Shown one piece after another: positions 25,076-32,547 of a DNA stretch of 64,000 bases. The translations under genes were made by a program, and so were the position numbers. This DNA is from Legionella jamestowniensis. Lineage in GTDB: Bacteria; Pseudomonadota; Gammaproteobacteria; Legionellales; Legionellaceae. Location of the stretch: the NCBI RefSeq assembly GCF_001467745.1, contig NZ_LNYG01000013.1:2040292-2104291 (forward strand), in the 5' to 3' direction. Numbering within the stretch: the stretch's first letter is position 1; each line of letters opens with the position of its first letter. Below the pieces are notes generated by a model that searched no databases, was not told the origin of the DNA, and worked only from the letters and a program-made list of their open reading frames with translations.

Positions 25076-26155
25076 ATGGTAAAAAACTTTGCGGAGAAAA
25101 AAGGACATCCAATTATAGCGTTTACAGCTGGCTTAATTCTTGTCTCACTGATAGGTTATCTGCTTATCGCTGGTCGTAGTTTATTAATTCCCCTGGTTAT
25201 CGCTATTTTTATCTGGCATTTGCTAAACACGATTAATAATGCAGTTCAGCGGATCCCATTCGTCGGTGGCCACTTGCCTAATTGGCTGAGTATGGTTCTT
25301 GCGTTGTTGGTCGTTGCCTTTTTTGTAAAAATTTTGATTGATATTATCACCAATAATGTCAATGACGTTATTGCTGCTTCCTCTCGATATCAGGAAAACT
25401 TAACTAACATTGTTAATACCATGGACCAGCGTTTTCATATTAAAACACGGGTAAATGTCGACAATTTCATGCAAGGTTTGAGTGTGCAGCGTATTTTAGT
25501 CAATATTTATGGTGTATTTACAGTCATTACCGGTTCTGCTGTCCTCATTGCGTTATATGTGATTTTTTTATTCGTGGAGCAGCACTTCTTTCGACAAAAG
25601 CTCAATGCGCTCATTTCTCAAGACGGGCATCGCCAATTGGTTAACAATATTATTACCCACATCGTTAAAGATACCCAAACCTACTTGGGATTAAAAACGT
25701 TGCTTAGTTTGATTACTGCAATAACCAGCTGGATCATAATGAAAGCAGTGAATTTGGATTTTGCAGAATTTTGGGCATTGTTGATATTTTTCCTTAATTT
25801 TATCCCCAATATAGGGGCTATTATTGCAACCGCATTCCCAATGTTATTAGCCTTAATACAGTTTCAGAGTTGGCTACCGTTTATCATTATTTCTTCAGGT
25901 ATTATTGCTATCCAATTTATAATTGGTAATTTGGTAGAGCCACGCTTTTTAGGAAAATCACTCAATTTAAGTCCCTTAGTGATATTAATTGCCTTGGCTT
26001 TATGGGGGGCTATTTGGGGTATTCTAGGCATGTTTTTGTCGGTTCCCATCACCGTCATGATGATGATAATTTTTGCTCATTTTGATGCAACTCGTCCAAT
26101 AGCAATTATGCTGTCGCAAGATGGTTACATCAAAAAAGCCTATGAAACAGTATAG
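25076..26155 (+). CDS. AI-2E-type (TqsA/PerM) permease
   Basis: 359 residues with about seven hydrophobic segments. It follows the AI-2E transporter layout: an N-terminal pair (PIIAFTAGLILVSLIGYLLI, LIPLVIAIFIWHLL), a soluble loop at ~100-150, and the C-terminal family pattern NFIPNIGAIIATAFP, QFIIGNLVEPRFLGKSLNLS, LSVPITVMMM. Members include the autoinducer-2 exporter TqsA and Na/H antiporters, so the substrate is open. It is divergent from recG with a 60-bp spacer. Confidence 0.88.
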   Translation: MVKNFAEKKGHPIIAFTAGLILVSLIGYLLIAGRSLLIPLVIAIFIWHLLNTINNAVQRIPFVGGHLPNWLSMVLALLVVAFFVKILIDIITNNVNDVIAASSRYQENLTNIVNTMDQRFHIKTRVNVDNFMQGLSVQRILVNIYGVFTVITGSAVLIALYVIFLFVEQHFFRQKLNALISQDGHRQLVNNIITHIVKDTQTYLGLKTLLSLITAITSWIIMKAVNLDFAEFWALLIFFLNFIPNIGAIIATAFPMLLALIQFQSWLPFIIISSGIIAIQFIIGNLVEPRFLGKSLNLSPLVILIALALWGAIWGILGMFLSVPITVMMMIIFAHFDATRPIAIMLSQDGYIKKAYETV

Positions 26156-26196
26156 GTTCTATACTTAACATAAGCCGATGTTAAAAGGATTTATGT

Positions 26197-26388
26197 ATGA
26201 AAATTTATCAAAGTCCACAACCTTATGCTGTAGAACAAGCAAATAAACCCCAAAAAAAGCCGAGTAATTTGGCGGGCTCAAAACATAAAAAAGAAAATGA
26301 AACCGAAAAAAAATCTAACAAAGAAATCTATAAAAATAAAGGTGAAGAACAAGCCTGGCAAGAAGTTCTTGAGAAGGATAAGCTATAG
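26197..26388 (+). CDS. Small Lys-rich hydrophilic protein (63 aa)
   Basis: A 63-residue frame with a good ribosome site (AAAGGA). The middle is Lys/Glu/Asn rich (KKENETEKKSNKEIYKNKG), with no hydrophobic segment; a short helical end EEQAWQEVLEKDKL. It lies 41 bp after the AI-2E permease gene and could be cotranscribed. No family recognised; it resembles in composition, but not clearly in sequence, the small proteins at 1784 and 51488. Confidence 0.6.
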   Translation: MKIYQSPQPYAVEQANKPQKKPSNLAGSKHKKENETEKKSNKEIYKNKGEEQAWQEVLEKDKL

Positions 26389-26429
26389 ACAGCATTGCCG
26401 ACGACCTTGTATCTAAATTGTAAAAAGGT

Positions 26430-27554
26430 TTACTGAGAGGCTCCTCTTAGGTCGATGTCCCAAACGTCAACCACTTGGTCATTACTAACAATATAAAATT
26501 GGTCAAATAAGTTAATGGTGGGATCGCAATGAGGCACAATTAATTCGATAACTTCGCCATTGTCAGGTAATTTTCCATTTCTGGAAGTAATTTTGCCATG
26601 TTCATCCCCAAAGCCACCCCAATCATACTTAAGATTCGCGTGGCTGATAATTTCAGGGAAATGTTTTTTGTCGACATAAAGTGATTTTGTACCAGCATCT
26701 ACGGTGACATGCTCTTTCCTGTTGCTGCTTATTACAGTTGTTAATAATGTCATCGCGTGTTGAAAAGTATGAAAGTGCTGGCTATCTTCACGAGAGCCAA
26801 TAGCCGCATATTCCACATCCATAACGGCATAGGAACCAGGCTGAATTTCAGTGACTCCGGAAGCTGCAATATCAATATCATACGTGCCAGTACCGCTTCC
26901 TGTTAGGATTTCACAGGGTAATCCTTGCTGCTTAAGTTCTTGAACTACTTCACTTGCCATTTGCATGGTTTGCAGCGAAATTGCTTTCCGTTCTTCGTAA
27001 GAGGTAATGTGCTGTAAATTACCTGCATAACATTGAATACCCTTAAAGTTTAACCATTTCGATTCTTGAATACTTTGGGCAAGGTCAAGGGTCAAATGGG
27101 GGTTTATTCCTGTCCTGCCTAGACCTGGATCAATATCCAGAAGAATATTAATAGTCTGTTGATGATGTGATGCAGCCTCCTCCAAATCAGCAATATTTTG
27201 CTGATTATCTACAATGAGTAAGCTATCCGGCGCTGTTTTAAAACTATCTAGAAGTCTTTTAATTTTGTAAGGTGTTACTACGGGAGATGTCAATAAAACA
27301 CTGCGAATTCCCTGTTTGATCAGTCCTTCAGCCTCAGAAACTTTTGCTGCACAAATGCCAATTGCTCCATAGGCCAACTGCAATTTGGCGAGTGTTGTAC
27401 ACTTATGGGTTTTGCAATGCGGCCTTATTTGAATGCCATGCTGCAAGCCATGCTCTTGCATTTTCTTTAAGTTATAATGAAGTTTTTCCCTGTCAATAAC
27501 TAAACAAGGTGTATCTAACTTCCATTTATTTAACCCGATACATTCCCAAGACAT
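26430..27554 (-). CDS. D-threonine aldolase / D-serine deaminase-like PLP enzyme
   Basis: 374 residues of the DSD1/D-threonine aldolase family (alanine racemase-type TIM barrel). The PLP lysine region is RPHCKTHK near residue 45, with LDTPCLVIDREKL before it; ILLDIDPGLGRTGI and GSGTGTYDID (PLP phosphate loop) follow, and the C-terminal metal-site segment reads IVPHCDPTINLFD (His and Cys/Asp for the divalent metal). These enzymes cleave D-threonine-like beta-hydroxy amino acids or deaminate D-serine. It is convergent with the small gene at 26197. Confidence 0.88.
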   Translation of the reverse strand: MSWECIGLNKWKLDTPCLVIDREKLHYNLKKMQEHGLQHGIQIRPHCKTHKCTTLAKLQLAYGAIGICAAKVSEAEGLIKQGIRSVLLTSPVVTPYKIKRLLDSFKTAPDSLLIVDNQQNIADLEEAASHHQQTINILLDIDPGLGRTGINPHLTLDLAQSIQESKWLNFKGIQCYAGNLQHITSYEERKAISLQTMQMASEVVQELKQQGLPCEILTGSGTGTYDIDIAASGVTEIQPGSYAVMDVEYAAIGSREDSQHFHTFQHAMTLLTTVISSNRKEHVTVDAGTKSLYVDKKHFPEIISHANLKYDWGGFGDEHGKITSRNGKLPDNGEVIELIVPHCDPTINLFDQFYIVSNDQVVDVWDIDLRGASQ

Positions 27555-27639
27555 ACCGTTCCCTACGTCAAATTAAGTAACTATATTGCTCTTATGTACT
27601 ATTATTACACGTATAAGCTTTATAACCTATGGGTTTACG

Positions 27640-27903
27640 ATGAGCCAGGAAGATGATGTAAAAAAATTAATAGAGGTCATGGAAGGGTGGAGTAAATTGG
27701 TGGAGCAAATTGTAGAGGCTGTTTCTAGTATGGGGTTTCAAAAAGAAACTGAAAATGGAAACTTGACTCCTGTCTCTGATACGATGGGGCTAGACTACAA
27801 AAATTTACAGCCAGATGAACTGCCCGATTATCAAAAAAAGGATGAGAACGATTTAGATTTAGATATCGACCCTCAGAATTCCGCTCAATCCAAATTACAG
27901 TGA
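27640..27903 (+). CDS. Small acidic protein, tandem paralogue A
   Basis: 87 residues from the ATG at 27640 (MSQEDDVKKLIEVMEGW); an in-frame start at 27586 has no support. The N-terminal ~30 residues form an amphipathic helix with a conserved Trp, followed by PVSDTMGLDYKNLQPDELPD, YQKKDENDLDLDID and a short tail. The protein at 28004 repeats the same pattern, so the pair arose by duplication. No known family; acidic, soluble, without signal peptide. Confidence 0.7.
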   Translation: MSQEDDVKKLIEVMEGWSKLVEQIVEAVSSMGFQKETENGNLTPVSDTMGLDYKNLQPDELPDYQKKDENDLDLDIDPQNSAQSKLQ

Positions 27904-28003
27904 ACCCATGCATCAAATGTACGTTTCTTGTTAACAGAGCAAGTTTTAGCCTTTTTGATGTACTACTATTAAAACTATCTGTTGTATAAACGATGGTGTT
28001 GAT

Positions 28004-28273
28004 ATGAAAAAAAATGACGAAATTGACCAATTAATAAACTCTATTGATGCATGGATAAAATTTGCAGAACAAATGTTATCCTCAGCTTTAGGAACTTCTG
28101 CCAATTTTGATGCTCATCAAGAAATGGAACATAATGATCTAAGCGCCGTTCCTGATACAGTGGGCTTTGAGGATAATTCGTTACATTCGGATGGATTATC
28201 AAATTACCAAAAAATTGAGGACACTGACCTGGACACAGACGACAATAGTTTGCAAACTCCAATACAACCTTAA
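28004..28273 (+). CDS. Small acidic protein, tandem paralogue B
   Basis: 89 residues, aligned with the upstream protein from end to end: an LI-x(4-5)-W-x-K-x(2)-EQ helix, then DLSAVPDTVGFEDNSLHSD, GLSNYQKIEDTDLDTD. Identity is modest (roughly a third by eye), concentrated in PDTxGxxxxxLxxDxLxxYQK. That both frames keep this pattern despite divergence argues that they are real, selected genes. Function unknown; the shared Trp helix may be a binding surface. Confidence 0.7.
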   Translation: MKKNDEIDQLINSIDAWIKFAEQMLSSALGTSANFDAHQEMEHNDLSAVPDTVGFEDNSLHSDGLSNYQKIEDTDLDTDDNSLQTPIQP

Positions 28274-28293
28274 GATTGCTGCGATTGCTAATT

Positions 28294-28851
28294 ATGAAAG
28301 CACGCGTATTTTTTGCCATTAGTTTTTCAGAAAAACTTAAGCTGATTTTTAAAGAGATATTAGGGGTGCTGCAATCTACTATTCCCGAAAAAAAAGTACG
28401 GTGGACTCCAATATCTAACCTGCATATAACGTTGGCTTTTTTAGGAAATATTCAGGTTGAACACCTACCTCAGCTAATAGAACGTGCAAATCAGGCTTTA
28501 AGCGATATGCCTTTCTTTCTTCTGCAGTTTGGAAAATTAGAGCTGTTTCCCAGTACAGCAGATCCACGAATTATTTCCCTTAGTATCTCTCATGAGACAG
28601 TTTTAAAGAACCTAGCCCATAGGTTACGACAGATTATTGCGGCGATGCATTATCCGATAGAGGAACGTGCATTTCGTGGCCATTTAACACTCGGACGTTT
28701 ACAACACTGCTGTTATGACCACGGATGGCTCAACAAGATTCAGTTACCTGTTATTCCTGAAATGAAGGTTACTCAAGTCGTTTTATTCGAAAGTAAACCC
28801 GACCAAGGTTCGCCAAATTATATTCCTTTAGCGCAATTTAATTTAAAATAA
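28294..28851 (+). CDS. thpR: RNA 2',3'-cyclic phosphodiesterase (2'-5' RNA ligase family)
   Basis: 185 residues of the 2H phosphoesterase superfamily. Two HxTx motifs are present at the proper distance: NLHITLAFLG near residue 44 and GHLTLGRL near residue 130. ARVFFAISFSEKLK is the typical N-terminus. Members open 2',3'-cyclic phosphate and were first found as 2'-5' RNA ligases. I choose the ATG at 28294; a TTG six codons earlier is possible. It starts 20 bp after paralogue B. Confidence 0.9.
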   Translation: MKARVFFAISFSEKLKLIFKEILGVLQSTIPEKKVRWTPISNLHITLAFLGNIQVEHLPQLIERANQALSDMPFFLLQFGKLELFPSTADPRIISLSISHETVLKNLAHRLRQIIAAMHYPIEERAFRGHLTLGRLQHCCYDHGWLNKIQLPVIPEMKVTQVVLFESKPDQGSPNYIPLAQFNLK

Positions 28852-28888
28852 TAAGCACATTTGGAAAATGTTCAGATAAGAGAAACTC

Positions 28889-29284
28889 ATGGCTGTAAAA
28901 ACTACTCGATATCAATATCATCACATGGGAATTCCAACTACTACTCCACGGGAAGGTGAGCGGTACAGTTCCACCTTTAAAATGTATACAAGTGGAGGGG
29001 AACACACGGAATATCGCATCCAATACCATCGTTTTGAAGACGATTCACCGCTTCATCCTCTTATTAAAACCATGCCCCATGTAGCCTTTAAGGTGGATAA
29101 TCTTGAAGAAGCAATCCGGAATAAGGAAGTCATCCTTGGACCTTATGAACCCTTTTCTGGATATAAAGTCGCCATGATTGCTGAATGTGGTACACCGGTA
29201 GAGTTTATTGAAACGACCTTAAGTGAAGAAGAAATATGGTATAGCGAGCATAAAGGCTCAATTATTTATCCAGAGAAAAATTAA
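28889..29284 (+). CDS. VOC (glyoxalase-like) superfamily protein
   Basis: 131 residues. It reads as one vicinal oxygen chelate domain: YHHMGIPTTTPREGERY near the start, a strand PHVAFKVDNLEEAIRNKEVI and the end AMIAECGTPVEFIET, giving likely metal ligands His12, His80 and Glu110 (approximate). Enzymatic role not deducible; VOC members include lyases, dioxygenases and resistance proteins. It starts 37 bp after thpR. Confidence 0.75.
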   Translation: MAVKTTRYQYHHMGIPTTTPREGERYSSTFKMYTSGGEHTEYRIQYHRFEDDSPLHPLIKTMPHVAFKVDNLEEAIRNKEVILGPYEPFSGYKVAMIAECGTPVEFIETTLSEEEIWYSEHKGSIIYPEKN

Positions 29285-29549
29285 GCGGGAGCAACTTTCA
29301 GGCCTGATTGCTCAATTTTCAACCTGTAGCAGTAGCAAAAACTTAGGGTTTAGATCTAATTTTATGATAGCGACCTTACCAAGGTAATAAATTTTATTAA
29401 TCATTCTAAACTCTTTAATTGCGATTTTTTATGGGGGCGCTGGCTTTTGAGGAAGCAAAATTTTTTTGTTCAAAAATCCCTGGTTTCAATTTGCTACAGT
29501 CCGCATTAAATACTATCTTTACTGTGAGTCCTATTAGATTTTTAAGACC

Positions 29550-29744
29550 ATGAACCATCAATATACAGCTAAGATTTATTCAACGGATAAAGAAATAGCG
29601 CGAAAGTCAGGCGATGATATTGAAGAACTTTATATATGGATGCTGACTTATGAAAATGGAGGTTGTTGTGGGTCCCATGGAGAGATTTTCGATAATATAA
29701 CGGAAGAAGTGGTTAGAAAATTTAAAAAAAGCCCAATAGAATAA
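29550..29744 (+). CDS. Hypothetical protein (64 aa)
   Basis: A 64-residue frame with a CCGSHGEIFD segment after a Gly pair, an acidic SGDDIEELYIWM stretch and a charged C-terminal helix. The adjacent Cys pair could bind metal, but no family is recognised. The ribosome site is weak, so this gene is only moderately supported. It sits in an otherwise empty 700-bp stretch between the VOC gene and argS. Confidence 0.45.
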   Translation: MNHQYTAKIYSTDKEIARKSGDDIEELYIWMLTYENGGCCGSHGEIFDNITEEVVRKFKKSPIE

Positions 29745-29989
29745 AGATTTTCCTGAATTATATAAAAAACCCTCCCTGCGTATCTATAACCAACTTTTTA
29801 GATACCTTTTTTATTGAAATCAAAGGATGCTGTCGTGCTTTGCTAAAAGCCTTTGTTCTACCTAAACTATGCTTACCACAATATTTGTCCCCCTCAAAGT
29901 GTGTTCATCGGCTTATTCATTTTTACTACTTTGCATCTGTTGTGAAAAAGCGCATAATAGCTGTTTTTTGACGATTGCCCCTAAGTACT

Positions 29990-31750
29990 ATGAAACAAAC
30001 GGTTGAAAATTTACTCGTTCAGGCGCTGGATACTTTAAAACAATCCGCAGTAATTCCACAGGATTTGGAGATTGAATTAAAGGTTGAACGCGCAAAAGAT
30101 AGTACCCATGGTGACTTCGCGAGTAATTTGGCGATGACCTTGGCAAAGCCGTGTCGTCAGTCTCCTCGTAAATTGGCTGAACTTCTTGTCAATGCCATAC
30201 CTTCTCATTCTGCTGTCGAAAAGATTGAAATTGCAGGCCCTGGCTTTATTAATTTTTTTATGCACAGCGAAGCTATCTCACAGGTAGTGGCACAAGTATT
30301 GAAACAAGGTGAGCAGTTTGGTCGTAACAATTTGGGGCAAGGACAACAAGTAATTGTTGAATTTGTTTCTGCCAATCCAACGGGCCCTTTGCATGTAGGT
30401 CATGGGCGCGGTGCGGCTTTTGGCGCCACATTGGCAAATCTACTCGTGGCCTCAGGTTTTGATGTCAGCCGTGAGTATTATGTTAACGATGCCGGCCGGC
30501 AAATGAATATTCTCGCTGTGAGTGTGTGGTTACGTTATCTGATTTTGGCAGGGCAAGAGATTATTTTCCCGGCCAACGGATATCGGGGTGATTATGTCAT
30601 GGATATTGCCCAGGGTATACTCGATGAGCACGGGCATGATTTTGTATATCCTTGGGGAACAGTAGTTCAAGATTTACCCCCGGATGAACCACAAGGCGGT
30701 GATAAAGAAATTTATATTGATGCGGTAATTTCCCGAGCAAAAGCACTCCTTGGCGAACAGGATTTTAAATTATTCCACAAGCATGCCCTAGATTCAGTAT
30801 TGGGAGACATCAAAGAGGATTTAGCCGAGTTTGGTGTGGAGTTTGATTGTTGGTTTTCCGAGCAATCCTTGCTTGATGAAGGCAATATTGAAAAAGGAAT
30901 TCAAGCTCTAAAGGCAGGCGGTCATACCTACGAAAAAGAAGGGGCGCTGTGGTTCCGCGCCACTGATTTTGGTGATGAGAAGGACAGGGTTCTTGTGCGT
31001 GCGAATGGCCATACTACTTATTTTGCCTCTGACGTGGCTTATCACTGGAATAAATATGATCGAGGGTTTGCCCGGGTTGTCGATATTTTTGGCGCGGATC
31101 ATCATGGTTATGTAACACGGGTAAAAGCAGCTGTAAAAGCCTTAGGCCATGACGACAATGCTGTTGATGTATTGTTAGTTCAATTTGCTATTCTTTATCG
31201 CGGTGGTGAGCGGGTGCAAATGTCAACCCGTAGTGGCTCTTTTGTGACGTTGCGGGAATTAAGGGAAGAAGTAGGTAACGATGCAGCGCGTTTCTTTTAT
31301 GTGACGCGAAAGCCAGAGCAGCATATGGATTTTGATTTAGATTTAGCGAAGTCAGAGTCCAGTGACAACCCTGTTTATTATATCCAGTATGCGCATGCAC
31401 GAATCAGCTCTGTATTGCGACAATTAAAAGAACGCAATCTAAGTTGGGATGAAAACGTTGGGTTGCAGCATATTGAATTATTAACGGAGCCACAGGAAAC
31501 AGGGCTAATGACTTTAATCAGTCGTTATCCGGAAGTAATCGAAGCATCTGCCAAAGCTTGCGAACCGCACCAATTGGCTTATTATTTACGTGAACTGGCT
31601 AATGGATTGCATAGTTACTACAACGCAATACAATTATTATGTGAACAAGACACATTAAGAAGTGCCCGCCTGTGTTTATTGACTGCAGTGCGGCAAGTTT
31701 TGCGAAATGGTTTGCGCTTACTTGGTGTATCAACTCCTGAGAGCATGTGA
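29990..31750 (+). CDS. argS: Arginyl-tRNA synthetase
   Basis: 586 residues, class I aminoacyl-tRNA synthetase. The N-terminal Add-1 domain is followed by the HIGH-type motif in [29 protein letters not shown], the [13 protein letters not shown] region, [20 protein letters not shown] (KMSKS-equivalent) and the C-terminal DALR anticodon-binding helix bundle. I start at the ATG at 29990; a TTG at 29975 is less likely. The stop overlaps the start of the SPOR gene (TGATG), so the two are translationally coupled. Confidence 0.96.
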   Translation: MKQTVENLLVQALDTLKQSAVIPQDLEIELKVERAKDSTHGDFASNLAMTLAKPCRQSPRKLAELLVNAIPSHSAVEKIEIAGPGFINFFMHSEAISQVVAQVLKQGEQFGRNNLGQGQQVIVEFVSANPTGPLHVGHGRGAAFGATLANLLVASGFDVSREYYVNDAGRQMNILAVSVWLRYLILAGQEIIFPANGYRGDYVMDIAQGILDEHGHDFVYPWGTVVQDLPPDEPQGGDKEIYIDAVISRAKALLGEQDFKLFHKHALDSVLGDIKEDLAEFGVEFDCWFSEQSLLDEGNIEKGIQALKAGGHTYEKEGALWFRATDFGDEKDRVLVRANGHTTYFASDVAYHWNKYDRGFARVVDIFGADHHGYVTRVKAAVKALGHDDNAVDVLLVQFAILYRGGERVQMSTRSGSFVTLRELREEVGNDAARFFYVTRKPEQHMDFDLDLAKSESSDNPVYYIQYAHARISSVLRQLKERNLSWDENVGLQHIELLTEPQETGLMTLISRYPEVIEASAKACEPHQLAYYLRELANGLHSYYNAIQLLCEQDTLRSARLCLLTAVRQVLRNGLRLLGVSTPESM

Positions 31751-32430
31751 TGGCAAAGGATTACGGCAAACGACGACAAGGCAGGCAAAAAAGTGGTGCT
31801 CCCAAACAATTTTTCTGGATTGTAGCTTCTTTTTTGTGTGGGTATGTGACGGCGAATATATTTGATTTTACTAGTCTCAATAATTGGGTGCATAAAAATG
31901 TGCTGGCACAAGATGAGCCACCACCTCCAAAAGTTGTTGCCAAACAGGAAGCGTTACCAAAACCAAAATTTGAATTTTATACCCTGTTAGCGAAAGATCA
32001 TGGACCTCCAGCTGCCTTACCAAAACCTGCCTTGGCAATCCCTGCAAAGCCTGGGATCCCTCCACAGCAGCCGTCTTCTACGCCAGTAACGACTCCAGTA
32101 ACAGTTGCAAAGACACCTGTTACGACTCCTTTTTCTAAAGCACCAGTAACAGAAGCCAAACCTTTGCCTGCAGCAGTAACCAACAAGTCAAAAGAATCTT
32201 ATTTGGTGCAGATGGCTTCTTTTAAAAATAAACTGGAAGCTGAACGTTTGAAAGCAGCGCTTACTTTGAAGGGATTTGATGTTCATATTGTTGCAGCTTC
32301 ACTACAACAAGGTGGTTGGTTTAGAGTAATTCTTGGTCCTTATAAATCTAAAATGGAAGCAGAAAAAATTCAGGTGGCTGTTGCCCACAGTGAGCATATT
32401 AAGGGAATTGTCCGTAAGCTGGATGCTTAA
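31750..32430 (+). CDS. Inner-membrane SPOR-domain protein (FtsN-like)
   Basis: About 226 residues: a short basic cytoplasmic N-terminus (KDYGKRRQGRQKSG), one membrane helix (FFWIVASFLCGYVTANIF), a Pro/Thr/Val/Lys-rich periplasmic linker, and a C-terminal SPOR domain (YLVQMASFKNKLEAERLKAA, then GWFRVILGPYKSKMEAEK). SPOR domains bind denuded septal glycan. The argS-SPOR protein order is common in gammaproteobacteria, where the gene is annotated ftsN-like. The linker has repeated VTTPVTVAKTPV-type units. Confidence 0.88.
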   Translation: MAKDYGKRRQGRQKSGAPKQFFWIVASFLCGYVTANIFDFTSLNNWVHKNVLAQDEPPPPKVVAKQEALPKPKFEFYTLLAKDHGPPAALPKPALAIPAKPGIPPQQPSSTPVTTPVTVAKTPVTTPFSKAPVTEAKPLPAAVTNKSKESYLVQMASFKNKLEAERLKAALTLKGFDVHIVAASLQQGGWFRVILGPYKSKMEAEKIQVAVAHSEHIKGIVRKLDA

Positions 32431-32547
32431 CTATTCTACTGTATTTTTGTAGTTGCTTAATCTTGTATTGTTATTTTTCAAAAGTTGCAGTGAATTACCA
32501 TGCTGCAGTATCCGTAATGACAATCCTATTGATTTGAGAGTATTACT

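Noticed and set aside
29745-29989. Additional small gene or tRNA before argS
   Set aside because: No cloverleaf, no frame with a ribosome site.
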